From NCBI GenBank assembly GCA_003241485.1, contig QFQD01000031.1:1-64000 (forward strand): DNA of 64,000 bases. Direction: 5' to 3'. The notes under the pieces are model-generated. The model was given only the letters and a program-made list of their open reading frames with translations. It did no database searches and was not told the DNA's origin. Numbering within the stretch: the stretch's first letter is position 1; the number at the start of each line of letters is the position of its first letter. The DNA comes from Ancylobacter novellus. GTDB lineage: Bacteria > Pseudomonadota > Alphaproteobacteria > Rhizobiales > Xanthobacteraceae. This document shows positions 1 through 8,399 of this stretch, piece after piece. The position numbers and the translations under genes are program-made.

Positions 1-253
1 CGGCTCGGTAGACGCCATCGACACCGCGATGCGGCTCGGCGCCAACCACCCGATGGGCCCGCTGCAGCTCGCCGATTTCATCGGGCTGGATACGTGCCTC
101 TCCATCATGCAGGTGCTGCATGAGGGGCTGGCTGACAGCAAGTACCGGCCATGCCCGCTTCTGGTGAAATATGTCGAGGCCGGCTGGCTCGGCCGCAAGA
201 CCCAGCGGGGCTTCTACGATTATCGCGGCGAGAAGCCGGTGCCGACGCGCTGA
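1..253 (+). CDS. 3-hydroxybutyryl-CoA dehydrogenase, C-terminal part
   Basis: This is the 3' end of a gene that begins before the window; the frame is open from base 2 and stops with TGA at 251-253. The visible residues carry the C-terminal dimerisation domain of the short 3-hydroxyacyl-CoA dehydrogenases: GANHPMGPLQLADFIGLD, followed by the CPLL, GWLGRKTQRGFYDY block that closes these proteins. The family oxidises (S)-3-hydroxybutyryl-CoA with NAD(P)+ in the cytoplasm, in butyrate, fatty acid or polyhydroxybutyrate metabolism. The catalytic His/Glu and the Rossmann fold lie outside the window. A perfect 10-bp stem follows the stop codon. Confidence 0.9.
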   Translation, partial: GSVDAIDTAMRLGANHPMGPLQLADFIGLDTCLSIMQVLHEGLADSKYRPCPLLVKYVEAGWLGRKTQRGFYDYRGEKPVPTR

Positions 254-275
254 GGCGTCAGGGCCTGCCGAGGTG

Positions 276-307
276 AATGGCCGGGCTTGTCCCGGCCATT
301 GTCGTTT
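276..307. terminator. Bidirectional terminator between convergent genes
   Basis: A perfect 10-bp stem (AATGGCCGGG / CCCGGCCATT, 276-285 and 291-300) with loop CTTGT lies between the dehydrogenase gene on the plus strand and the EamA gene on the minus strand. A short T-rich stretch follows on the plus strand. It probably ends transcription from both sides. Confidence 0.6.
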
Positions 308-347
308 CTAGCGCGCCATCCGCCCGATCCACCGGGCCGGCCGCCCG

Positions 348-1295
348 TCAATGGCAGCCAGACCCAGCGCGATGACCAGAAAGCCCCAGCGCGATGACCA
401 GAAAGCCGAGGAGTTCGCGTGGCTCCAGCGCTTCGTCGAGGAACAGCGCGCCAAGCAGGATCGCACTGACCGGCACCAGGAAGGTGACGAGCGAGATGTT
501 GGTGGCGCCATTGCGCGACAGGATGCGGAAATACAGGATGTAGGCGATGCCGGTGGAGAGCACGCCGAGGCCGAGCAGCGCGCCGATCACATGCGGCGAG
601 AGCCCCGGCAGTTCCCACGGACGATCAATGGCGAGCGCGACCGGCGCCAGCAGCACGCTGGAGGCGGCGAGCTGCAGCAGCGCGACGGCGAGCGAGGGCA
701 GCCGCCGGAAGCGCCGGCCATAGACGGCGGCGAAACCGTAGGACACGGTCGCGCCAATGGCGGCGAGCTGCGCCGGCAGCTGGTGGCCGCCGAGCTGGCC
801 GAGCAGGGCCGGGCCCATCATCAGCGCCACGCCGGCAAAGCCGAGCAGCACGCCGGTGAGCTTGCCGGCGGTGAACTTCTCGTCGCGGGTGAAGGCCTGC
901 GCCACCAGCACGGTGAACAGCGGCGTCGCGGCATTGAGGATCGAGGACAGCCCCGAGGGGATGTGCTGCTGCGACCAGGCGATCAGCCCGAACGGAATGA
1001 TATTGGCGATGATCGCCATGAACAGGAATTCGCCTGCCAGCTTGCGGTCGAGCCGGAGGCTGACGCCGCTCACGCGGGCGATGACGAACAGCGCGCAGGC
1101 GCCGATCGACACGCGGCCGAGCACCATGGTGAGCGGGGGAATCTCCTGCACCGCGACCTTGCCGAAGAAGAACGAGCCACCCCAGATCAGCGAAAGCAGG
1201 GCCAGCGCGCCCCAGTCCGAGGCCCCCATTGGCAGGGGGGCGACGGGAGCCGTCGCTGCGCGGCTGGCGCTGCGGAGGGGTTCGGAGGCGGACAT
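348..1295 (-). CDS. EamA/DMT-family transporter with frameshifted C-terminus
   Basis: A 315-residue inner-membrane protein with two EamA repeats, roughly residues 26-160 and 178-305, and about ten hydrophobic segments. The first repeat opens with the family motif LIWGGSFFFGKVAV. These drug/metabolite transporters export small molecules such as amino acids or metabolites; the substrate cannot be read from sequence. The last residues are abnormal. A 22-bp tandem duplication at 364-407 shifts the frame after GFLVIALGL, so the protein ends SGHRAGSGCH at 348. Removing one repeat unit restores a frame reading GFLVIALGLAAIDGRPARW and stopping at 308. The damage touches only the final helix and tail, so function may survive. 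Start chosen at the ATG at 1295; Met23 is an alternative. Confidence 0.85.
   Translation of the reverse strand: MSASEPLRSASRAATAPVAPLPMGASDWGALALLSLIWGGSFFFGKVAVQEIPPLTMVLGRVSIGACALFVIARVSGVSLRLDRKLAGEFLFMAIIANIIPFGLIAWSQQHIPSGLSSILNAATPLFTVLVAQAFTRDEKFTAGKLTGVLLGFAGVALMMGPALLGQLGGHQLPAQLAAIGATVSYGFAAVYGRRFRRLPSLAVALLQLAASSVLLAPVALAIDRPWELPGLSPHVIGALLGLGVLSTGIAYILYFRILSRNGATNISLVTFLVPVSAILLGALFLDEALEPRELLGFLVIALGLSGHRAGSGCH
364..407. repeat. 22-bp tandem duplication inside the EamA gene
   Basis: Two adjacent 22-bp copies sharing AGCGCGATGACCAGAAAGCC begin near 364 and 386. The unit is not a multiple of three, so it shifts the reading frame of the minus-strand EamA gene. The frames on either side (gene start 1295, downstream frame 511-308) coincide once 22 bases are subtracted. 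Confidence 0.9.
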
Positions 1296-1406
1296 GCAGG
1301 GCTCCTGAGCGAACGCGGCGACCCGCCACGTTCGGCGGCGGACGAACCGGGTCGGGCTGCGTCATACGACCTCGACGGGCGCTCGCCTACCCGGTTTCGC
1401 CGCGGT

Positions 1407-2345
1407 TCAGCCGCGCGGCACGGCGGGGTGGGTCAGCCAGTCGCCATACCAGCGCGGCCAGTCGGCGCTGGGCGTGCCCGCCCTGCCCATGCCGAAGCCA
1501 TGCCCGCCGGCGGGGAGGGTGTGCAGTTCCACAGGTACGCCGGCACTCTGGCAGGCCTGAGCCATCCGTGCGGCCTGACGTGGATCGATGACCGGGTCGT
1601 CCTGCGCCTGCACCAGGAAGGTGGGCGGAAAGGAGGACGTCACATAGGCTTCCGCCGACCAGCGCGCCGCGTCTTCGGGCGATGGATGGCGGCCCACGAA
1701 TATGCGCTGGGCCGAAGAGGGTGCGAGGTCCGGGGCGAGACTGAGCACGGGATAGATGAAGGCGGCGAAATCCGCGCCGTCGGACGTGGCGTCCACCGCA
1801 TCGACGGGCGGGTAGTCACCCATGGGCGCCCGTCCGGCGGTGAGCGCCATGAGATGTGCACCGGCGGAAAAGCCGAGCAGGCCGACATGGTGTGGCGTGA
1901 TCCCGGTCGCGCCGGCGCGGACGAGCCGGATGGCGCGCCGCGCATCCTGTAGCGGAGCGGCCGGACCGGCGCCCCAGCCTTCACCCGGCAGCCGATAGTC
2001 TAGCACTGCGGCGCTGATGCCCCGCGCGGCCAGCCAGCGGCCCGCCGGCAAGGCCTCGTTGCCGTCCTCCAGGCGCCTGTAGCCGCCGCCCGAGGCGATG
2101 AGGACCAGCGTATCGGCCGGTCGTTCCGGGTGGAGCAGCGTCAGGCGGGGGCGGGAGATGTTGTGACGCGCATCGCGTGGATTGCTGACGGTCGCGCCCT
2201 GCGGGCCACCGCCGCCCGGTGGCGTTCCCGGCCAGAGCGGGAGCACGGCGTGCGGTGCCTGCGACAGTGGGACGCCTTCGGCCGCCGACGCGCCGCCAGC
2301 GGCAAGCGTGCCCAGGAGGGCGAGGAGGTCGCGGCGGGTCAGCAT
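1407..2345 (-). CDS. Exported alpha/beta hydrolase (esterase/BD-FAE type)
   Basis: A 312-residue predicted exported hydrolase. The N-terminus MLTRRDLLALLGTLAAGGAS looks like a Tat-type signal with twin arginines. The mature part has the oxyanion-loop element SGGGYRRL near residue 85, the nucleophile elbow GFSAG with Ser160, an acid in DDPVIDPRQ (Asp249/250) and the histidine in GGHGFG (His282), giving a complete Ser-Asp-His triad. The family contains short-chain esterases and xylan/feruloyl esterase-like enzymes; the natural substrate is unknown. It lies 18 bases upstream, in the plus-strand sense, of the tlpA gene end on the same strand, so the two may be co-transcribed. Confidence 0.85.
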   Translation of the reverse strand: MLTRRDLLALLGTLAAGGASAAEGVPLSQAPHAVLPLWPGTPPGGGGPQGATVSNPRDARHNISRPRLTLLHPERPADTLVLIASGGGYRRLEDGNEALPAGRWLAARGISAAVLDYRLPGEGWGAGPAAPLQDARRAIRLVRAGATGITPHHVGLLGFSAGAHLMALTAGRAPMGDYPPVDAVDATSDGADFAAFIYPVLSLAPDLAPSSAQRIFVGRHPSPEDAARWSAEAYVTSSFPPTFLVQAQDDPVIDPRQAARMAQACQSAGVPVELHTLPAGGHGFGMGRAGTPSADWPRWYGDWLTHPAVPRG

Positions 2346-2363
2346 GGTCCCGCGTCCGACCCT

Positions 2364-3128
2364 CTAGGGCCCGCCTGGCGCGCCCAGCGCTGCCCGGATC
2401 AGCGCGACGGCATCGGGGCTGGCCCATTCGGCGGGGCCGGCGATGTGGCCGATCTCGCAGCCCTGCGCGTCGATCAGCATGGTGGTGGGCAGGCCGAAGC
2501 CGCGCCCGACCGCCCGCAGGTCCTGGAAGGCCTGGGCCTTGGGGTCGGTGTAGAGCGCGAGGTTGGTGATGCCGGTTTCCTGCATGAAGGTCTTCGGCTT
2601 GTCGGGATTGCGCTGGTCGATATTGACGGCCACCACCTCGAAGCCGGGCTTTCCGTCGGCCCCCTTTCGGCCGAGCGTCGCCTGAAGCTCGTCCAGCGCC
2701 GGCATTTCCTTTCGGCACGGCACGCACCAGGTTGCCCAGATGTTGACGAGCTTCAGCCCGCCGGCGCCGACCTGCGACAGGCGCAGCGGCTTGCCCTCGG
2801 GGTCGAGGAAGGCGAGATCGGGAATGCGGGTGGGCTTCAGCGTGGGCGCGAAGGCGGCAAGTTCGCCCTTGGCGAGGTCCGCGATACGGCGTCCGGTCTC
2901 GCTGGCGGCGGCGCAGGCGGCCGGACCGCCATCGGCGTTTTCGGGTGCCGCGGGAGCGGGCGCAAGCGCAACGACGTTGCGCGGGCCGCCTCCGATCCCG
3001 TATACGCCTGCCAGCCCGGCAGCGGCGCCGAGCACCAGCGCGGCCGCCACGATGAGGGCGAACCGGCCGCTGGAACGCGCCTTGCCCTGCCTCTCGGGTG
3101 GCGTCGCATCCTCAGGTCGTTCGGTCAT
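2364..3128 (-). CDS. tlpA: Thiol:disulfide interchange protein TlpA
   Basis: A 254-residue membrane-anchored thioredoxin-like protein. It has one N-terminal transmembrane segment (about residues 22-42) and a periplasmic thioredoxin fold with the redox motif WATWCVPC (Cys135, Cys138). TlpA reduces periplasmic disulfides and is needed for cytochrome oxidase assembly in Bradyrhizobium. The ATG at 3128 was chosen because the longer open frame would run into argH. With this start the two genes are divergent and only 27 bases apart, the arrangement known from many Hyphomicrobiales. The thioredoxin cis-Pro region GLPTTMLID is also present. Confidence 0.9.
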   Translation of the reverse strand: MTERPEDATPPERQGKARSSGRFALIVAAALVLGAAAGLAGVYGIGGGPRNVVALAPAPAAPENADGGPAACAAASETGRRIADLAKGELAAFAPTLKPTRIPDLAFLDPEGKPLRLSQVGAGGLKLVNIWATWCVPCRKEMPALDELQATLGRKGADGKPGFEVVAVNIDQRNPDKPKTFMQETGITNLALYTDPKAQAFQDLRAVGRGFGLPTTMLIDAQGCEIGHIAGPAEWASPDAVALIRAALGAPGGP

Positions 3129-3155
3129 GACCGTCCTCGCGGAGAAAAGTCTAAC

Positions 3156-4544
3156 ATGAGCAACAAGATGTGGGGTGGCCGCTTCGAGACGGGCCCCGAC
3201 GCGATCATGGAGGAGATAAACGCCTCCATCGGTTTCGACCAGCGCCTGTATGCGCAGGACATTGCGGGGTCGAAGGCGCATGCCTCGATGCTGGCGGCCA
3301 AGGGGATCATCGACAAGGCTGATGCCGAAAAGATCGTCGCCGGTCTAGACACGATCCTGTCAGAGATCGAACGCGGCGACTTCGTGTTCCAGCGCGCGCT
3401 GGAGGACATCCACATGAATGTGGAATCGCGCCTCGCCACGCTGCTGGGCCCGGCGGCGGGCCGCCTGCACACGGCGCGCTCGCGCAACGACCAGGTGGCG
3501 ACCGATTTCCGGCTCTATGTCCGCGACACCATCGACACGCTCGACATCCAGCTGCGCGACCTGCAGCAGGCGCTGGTGGAGAAGGCGCTCATCCATTCCG
3601 GCACGGTGATGCCGGGCTTCACCCATTTGCAGACCGCCCAGCCGGTGACGCTCGGCCACCATCTCATGGCCTATGTCGAGATGCTCGGGCGCGACCGCAG
3701 CCGGTTCGCGGATGCCCGCGCGCGGCTGAACGAATGCCCGCTCGGCGCGGCGGCGCTGGCCGGCACCTCCTTCCCGATCGACCGCTTCGCCACCGCCAAG
3801 GCGCTCGGCTTCGACCGGCCGACCGCGAACTCGCTGGATTCGGTGTCCGACCGCGATTTCGTGCTGGAGACGCTGGCGGCCGCCTCGATCGCGGCGATGC
3901 ACCTCTCGCGCTTCGCGGAAGAAATCGTCATCTGGACCTCGCCGCTCACCGGCCTGCTCAAGCTCTCCGACCGCTTCACCACCGGCTCCTCGATCATGCC
4001 GCAGAAGCGCAACCCGGACGCCGCCGAGCTGGTGCGCGCCAAGATCGGCCGCATCGCCGGCGCCTTTTCGGGCCTGCTCATGGTGATGAAGGGCCTGGCG
4101 CTCGCCTATGCCAAGGACATGCAGGAGGACAAGGAGGGCGCGTTCGACGCTCTTTCGACTCTCTCGCTGATGATCGCGGCGACCGCCGGCATGGTCCGCG
4201 ACATGGTGCCGGACGAGAAGAAGATGAAGGAAGCGGCGGGTTCGGGCTATTCCACCGCTACCGACCTCGCCGACTGGCTGGTGCGCGTGCTCGGCCTGCC
4301 GTTCCGCGAGGCGCACCACGTCACCGGCCGCATCGTCGCGCTGGCCTCCGCCCGGAACATTCCGCTGCACAAGCTCACCCTGGCCGACATGCAGGGCGTC
4401 GAGCCGCGCATCACCAAGGAGGTGTTCGGCGTGCTCTCTGTCACCAAGTCGGTGGCGAGCCGCGTCTCCTATGGCGGTACCGCGCCGAAGAATGTGCGGG
4501 CGCAGGCCAAGCGCTGGCTGAAGCAGCTCGCCAAGGGCGCCTGA
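3156..4544 (+). CDS. argH: Argininosuccinate lyase
   Basis: A 462-residue cytoplasmic enzyme of the fumarase/aspartase superfamily that splits argininosuccinate into arginine and fumarate, the last step of arginine synthesis. The start ATG at 3156 has a purine-rich GGAGAAAAG before it, and the protein begins MSNKMWGGRFETGPD, as is usual for ArgH. The catalytic histidine is in PGFTHLQTAQ (His157), and the superfamily signature GSSIMPQKRNPD lies at residues 277-288. The length matches the family. The gene is divergent from tlpA. The lptM and lysA genes that often follow argH in related genomes are instead near 54.5 kb. Confidence 0.97.
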   Translation: MSNKMWGGRFETGPDAIMEEINASIGFDQRLYAQDIAGSKAHASMLAAKGIIDKADAEKIVAGLDTILSEIERGDFVFQRALEDIHMNVESRLATLLGPAAGRLHTARSRNDQVATDFRLYVRDTIDTLDIQLRDLQQALVEKALIHSGTVMPGFTHLQTAQPVTLGHHLMAYVEMLGRDRSRFADARARLNECPLGAAALAGTSFPIDRFATAKALGFDRPTANSLDSVSDRDFVLETLAAASIAAMHLSRFAEEIVIWTSPLTGLLKLSDRFTTGSSIMPQKRNPDAAELVRAKIGRIAGAFSGLLMVMKGLALAYAKDMQEDKEGAFDALSTLSLMIAATAGMVRDMVPDEKKMKEAAGSGYSTATDLADWLVRVLGLPFREAHHVTGRIVALASARNIPLHKLTLADMQGVEPRITKEVFGVLSVTKSVASRVSYGGTAPKNVRAQAKRWLKQLAKGA

Positions 4545-4575
4545 CACCCCTCCAGTCCCAAGGAACTGATCCGCG

Positions 4576-5160
4576 ATGAGCCTACCGGAGAAGACGAGCC
4601 TGCGCCGCATGCACCCGGCCACCAAGTTCGCGCTGGAGATGGGCCCGCTCGCCGTCTTCTTCATCGCCAATGCCAAGGCGGGGATCTATGTCGCCACCGG
4701 CGCCTTCATGGTCGCGACCTTCGCCGCGCTGGTGGTGATGTGGATCCTCGCCCGCAAGATCGCCGTCATGCCGCTGGTCTCGGCCGGCGTGGTGCTGGTG
4801 TTCGGCACGCTGACCCTGGTGCTGCAGGACGACCATTTCATCAAGATGAAGCCGACGCTGGTGAACGCCCTGTTCGGCATCGCCCTGCTCGGCGGCCTCG
4901 CGCTGAAGAAGCCGCTGCTGCCCTATGTGCTCGGAGACGTGTTCGAGCTGACGGAGGAGGGCTGGCGCCTTCTCACCATACGCTGGGGCGTGTTCTTCAT
5001 CGTCATGGCGGTGGTCAACGAGATCGTCTGGCGCAGCGTCTCGACGGACAGCTGGGTGGCCTTCAAGACCTTCGGCTATCTGCCGCTGACGCTGGTCTTC
5101 GCGATGGCGCAGGTGCCGCTGATGACGCGGCACGCGGTCGAGCCAAAGAGCAAGCCCTGA
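4576..5160 (+). CDS. Inner membrane septation protein YciB/IspZ
   Basis: A 194-residue protein with five or six hydrophobic segments. It carries the YciB family features MGPLAVFFIANAKAGIY near the N-terminus, KMKPTLVNALFG in the middle and the WRLLTIRWGVFF segment. YciB proteins act in inner-membrane or septum integrity, and the alphaproteobacterial members are called septation protein A or IspZ. The gene starts 31 bases after argH on the same strand and probably shares its transcript. The ATG at 4576 fits the family length. Confidence 0.9.
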   Translation: MSLPEKTSLRRMHPATKFALEMGPLAVFFIANAKAGIYVATGAFMVATFAALVVMWILARKIAVMPLVSAGVVLVFGTLTLVLQDDHFIKMKPTLVNALFGIALLGGLALKKPLLPYVLGDVFELTEEGWRLLTIRWGVFFIVMAVVNEIVWRSVSTDSWVAFKTFGYLPLTLVFAMAQVPLMTRHAVEPKSKP

Positions 5161-5177
5161 CGGGCGGCACATACGGA

Positions 5178-5201
5178 CCGGCGGGAACGAGGTCCCGCCG
5201 G
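5178..5201. terminator. Hairpin between convergent genes
   Basis: A perfect 9-bp stem (CCGGCGGGA / TCCCGCCGG) with a 6-base loop lies between yciB on the plus strand and the aldo/keto reductase gene on the minus strand. There is no T run, so it is only a candidate terminator. Confidence 0.4.
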
Positions 5202-5220
5202 CCGCGAGGGGAGTTGCGCC

Positions 5221-6135
5221 TCAGGGTGCCGGATTGCCGCGCATCTGATGCACGGCGTCGATCTTCGCCTCAAGCTCGGGCGTGATCGCCACATCGAGCG
5301 CGCCGATATCGGTGGCGAGCTGCTCCATCGAGGTGGCGCCGATAATCACCGAGGTCATGAATTCGCGCGACAGGCAGAAGGCGATCGCCATCTGCGAGAG
5401 GTCGAGCCCGGCCTCGCGGGCAATGGCGAGATAGTCTTCGATCGCTTCTTCCGTGCCCGGCTTCTCATAGCGCTGGCCTCGGTCGAACAGCGTCGAGCGC
5501 GCACCGGCCGGGCGGGCGCCCTTCTGGTATTTGCCGGTGAGATAGCCCTGCCCCAGCGGGGAATAGGCCAGCAGCCCGACATCCTCGCGCAGGCTCACCT
5601 CGGCCAATGCGGTCTCATAGGTGCGGTTGAGCAGGTTGTAGGCGTTCTGCACCGAGGCGATGCGCGGCGCGCCGGTGCGCTCGGCCTCGGCCAGGAAGCG
5701 CATCGTGCCCCAGGCGCTCTCATTGGAAAGGCCGATATGGCGGACCTTGCCGGCCTTCACCAGGGCGTGGAAGGCGTCGAGCGTCTCGGCGATCGGCGTC
5801 TCCTCGCCCGCCACTGATGTCCAGCGGGTGGGGTTGGAGCCGAAACCGGAGATCGGCCGGCCCGGCCAGTGCAGCTGGTAGAGGTCGATATAGTCGGTCT
5901 GCAGCCGCTTCAGGCTCTTGTCGACCGCCTCGAAAATCTGCGCACGGGTAGGGCGCGCGGGCGAGCCATCGTCGCGGAACCACGTCATTTCGGAAAGTCC
6001 GCAGACCTTGGTCGCGAGGATCACCTTGTCGCGGTTGCCGCGTGCCTTGAACCAGCTGCCGACGATCCTCTCGGTCGAGCCCTGCGTCTCGGGCTTTGGC
6101 GGGATCGAATAGAGTTCGGCGGGGCGATAATGCAT
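5221..6135 (-). CDS. Aldo/keto reductase (Tas type) with N-terminal internal deletion
   Basis: A 304-residue NADPH-dependent oxidoreductase of the AKR family, closest in pattern to E. coli Tas: IPPKPETQGSTERIVG, LKRLQTDYIDLYQLHWP, IGLSNESAWG and AYSPLGQGYLTGKY are all present. About 43 residues are missing near the start. The protein begins MHYRP, as family members do, but then jumps straight to AELYSIPP, which normally follows the FDTAELY catalytic block. The first strand of the barrel and the catalytic Asp are lost; the Tyr remains. The in-frame codons upstream meet a TGA four codons back, so no longer start exists. Activity is doubtful. Confidence 0.8.
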   Translation of the reverse strand: MHYRPAELYSIPPKPETQGSTERIVGSWFKARGNRDKVILATKVCGLSEMTWFRDDGSPARPTRAQIFEAVDKSLKRLQTDYIDLYQLHWPGRPISGFGSNPTRWTSVAGEETPIAETLDAFHALVKAGKVRHIGLSNESAWGTMRFLAEAERTGAPRIASVQNAYNLLNRTYETALAEVSLREDVGLLAYSPLGQGYLTGKYQKGARPAGARSTLFDRGQRYEKPGTEEAIEDYLAIAREAGLDLSQMAIAFCLSREFMTSVIIGATSMEQLATDIGALDVAITPELEAKIDAVHQMRGNPAP

Positions 6136-6241
6136 GGCGATGTTTCATTGAAAAGAGGCGGGGTCCGGCAACATAGGAGCCGAGGCGCGGAGCGGCAAGT
6201 CTGGCCCCTCATGTCCGGCGCGTCACCTCTTGCCGCGGCCT

Positions 6242-8293
6242 TTAGCGCGGCGGCAGGGTCGCCTCGATCCGCCGGAAGTCCGCCGTCAGCTCGCCTTCGA
6301 TCACATGCGTCCCGTAGAGCGACAGGTGGTTATTGTCGAAATAGTAGCTGCCGCCGGCGTCGCCCCAGACATGGCGGCCGTCCTTCTCGAACGGCGCGCT
6401 GAGCGGGATCAGCCACACGCCGGGTATCGTCGCCGCCTTTTCGAGCACCGAGCGGGTGAAGCCGTTAAGCGTCGCATCCGCCTCGACGGTCGGCGAGGTC
6501 TCGGCGACCGCCTTGGCGAACTGCTCCGGCGAGATTCCGCCAGTCTGGCCGAGATAGACCGCCTGCTTGAGCAGCTTGTCCGGCAGAGCAGGCTGGAAGG
6601 GGATCTGGGGAATCAGCACGACCGTGACGCCGAGATCGGCATAGGCGCGGACCGTCGCCAGCACGTAGTGCCGGAAGATGGACTGCGGGTCTTCGGTCAG
6701 CTTGTCGTCGCCGGGCGTGAGCATGGGGGCGAGATAAGGCGGGGCCGGCTCCATCTGCCCGAGATGGAACGACCAGGCGACGACGAACACCACGATGTCG
6801 TAGCCGCCCGCCTTCACCGCCTCATATTGCTGTATGGCGAAGGTCTCGCACACACCGGTGCCGAAGAAGTTCCGGCGGAAGGTGACGCCGAGCACGGGCG
6901 GACAGCTGGCGAGCCCCATCCACGAGACGGCATCGGTCTTGCCGATCTCGGCAAAGGCGGGCAGCAGCGTGTGGGCGTGGCTGTCGCCGATGACGAGAAT
7001 GCGCCGCGCCGGATTGGCCGGCTCGAAGATCGGGCAGATGATCTTCTTGCGCGGGGCGCCCGGCTTCGTCCCCTCGGACCAGCAGTCGCGTCCGAGCGGG
7101 TTGCCTTTCAACGTGTCCAGCAGCTGGGCCTCGCGGCTTCCCGGTGCCGGGGTGGCGAAACGGCCGGGAATGCCATGGCTGAGGCTGGCAAAGGCGCCGA
7201 GCGCGACAAACAGCGTGCCGACGCCGACGCTGGCGGTGAACACCGCGTTGCGGCTCGGCAGGAGCGAGGCCTTGCCGCGCCGGAACGGCTGCTCGACGAA
7301 GCGCCAGCTGAAATAGGCCAGCACGAGCGAAAGGGCGGCCAGCGCCAGCATCAGCGTCTCGGGCGGCGCCGCGAGGCTGCGGATGCGGGCGAAGGCGAGC
7401 AGCGGCTGATGCCAGAGATAGGCGCTGTAGCTGATGAGCCCTATGCCGACGAGCGCCCGCACCGATAGCAGCCGCGCCACAAACGTGCCCTCACGGGCGA
7501 AAAGGATGATGAGCGCCGCCCCGCCAACGGGGACCAGCGCATAAAGCCCCGGAAACGGCGTGGTGGCGTCGAAGCCGAAGATGGCAAAGACGATCAGCCC
7601 CAGGCCGAGGGCGGCGAGCCCTTCGTTCGGCTTGAGCACGCGCGCGCCGAGCGGTGTGCGTCCCGACATGGCGAGGCCGCAGAGCGAACCGGCCAGCAGC
7701 TCCCAGACCCGGAACGGGGTGAGGTAGAAATTGGCGGTCGGGGCGAAGCGCCAGCCCCATTCGCTGAGCGCGAGGCTTGCCGCCGCCGTCCCCAGCGTCG
7801 CCCAGAAAACCGTCCTGCGCCCATAGCGCCAGAGCAGGAACAGGCACACCGGCGCGAACAGATAGTACTGTTCCTCGACCGCGAGGCTCCAGGTGTGCAG
7901 CAGCGGCTTAAGCTCGGCGGGCGCCGAGAAATAGCCGTCCTCGCGCCAGAACAGCACGTTCGACACGAAGAAGACGACGGAGATGATGCTCTCGCCGAAA
8001 TTGCGCATCTCGTCCGGGCCCATCCAGAGCCACGCAAAGGGAATGCATGCGGCCATGACGAGAAAAAGCGCCGGGCAGATGCGCCGGGCCCGCCGCTCGT
8101 AGAAGCGCAGGATGGAGAATTCCCCGCGCTCGATATCGGCGACGAGGATGGAGGTGATGAGGTAGCCTGAGATGACGAAGAAGATGTCGACGCCGACAAA
8201 CCCGCCGCTGAAGAGGCCGACACCTGCATGAAACAGGATAACAGGAAGAACGGCGACGGCACGCAAGCCATCGATTTCGCTTCTGTACTTCAT
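6242..8293 (-). CDS. Acyltransferase, OafA/YrhL type with SGNH domain
   Basis: A 683-residue membrane protein. Residues 1 to about 350 form an acyltransferase-3 domain with ten or so transmembrane segments. It opens with YRSEIDGLRAVAVLPVILFH, which holds the Arg-His pattern typical of the family, and continues FVGVDIFFVISGYLI and HTWSLAVEEQYYLF. After about residue 400 comes a periplasmic SGNH esterase-like domain with GDSHAHTL (Ser438) and, near the end, NNHLSLYGTH. Such proteins O-acetylate lipopolysaccharide, peptidoglycan or other surface glycans; the acceptor here is unknown. The ATG at 8293 is preferred over the TTG one codon upstream. It has no glycan synthesis genes beside it. Confidence 0.9.
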   Translation of the reverse strand: MKYRSEIDGLRAVAVLPVILFHAGVGLFSGGFVGVDIFFVISGYLITSILVADIERGEFSILRFYERRARRICPALFLVMAACIPFAWLWMGPDEMRNFGESIISVVFFVSNVLFWREDGYFSAPAELKPLLHTWSLAVEEQYYLFAPVCLFLLWRYGRRTVFWATLGTAAASLALSEWGWRFAPTANFYLTPFRVWELLAGSLCGLAMSGRTPLGARVLKPNEGLAALGLGLIVFAIFGFDATTPFPGLYALVPVGGAALIILFAREGTFVARLLSVRALVGIGLISYSAYLWHQPLLAFARIRSLAAPPETLMLALAALSLVLAYFSWRFVEQPFRRGKASLLPSRNAVFTASVGVGTLFVALGAFASLSHGIPGRFATPAPGSREAQLLDTLKGNPLGRDCWSEGTKPGAPRKKIICPIFEPANPARRILVIGDSHAHTLLPAFAEIGKTDAVSWMGLASCPPVLGVTFRRNFFGTGVCETFAIQQYEAVKAGGYDIVVFVVAWSFHLGQMEPAPPYLAPMLTPGDDKLTEDPQSIFRHYVLATVRAYADLGVTVVLIPQIPFQPALPDKLLKQAVYLGQTGGISPEQFAKAVAETSPTVEADATLNGFTRSVLEKAATIPGVWLIPLSAPFEKDGRHVWGDAGGSYYFDNNHLSLYGTHVIEGELTADFRRIEATLPPR

Positions 8294-8399
8294 CAACTAC
8301 CGTTCGCCCGATGCGCGGTGCGGCTGTCACGGTTCAGCCGTCCACGTCCCCAAGGCGAGCGATATCGAACCCTTCCAGTCTTGTCGAGACTTGGGCAGC

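Noticed and set aside
2130..3155. Long in-frame extension upstream of argH
   Set aside because: It is antisense to the tlpA gene and has no family similarity; ArgH begins at 3156 with a good ribosome-binding site.
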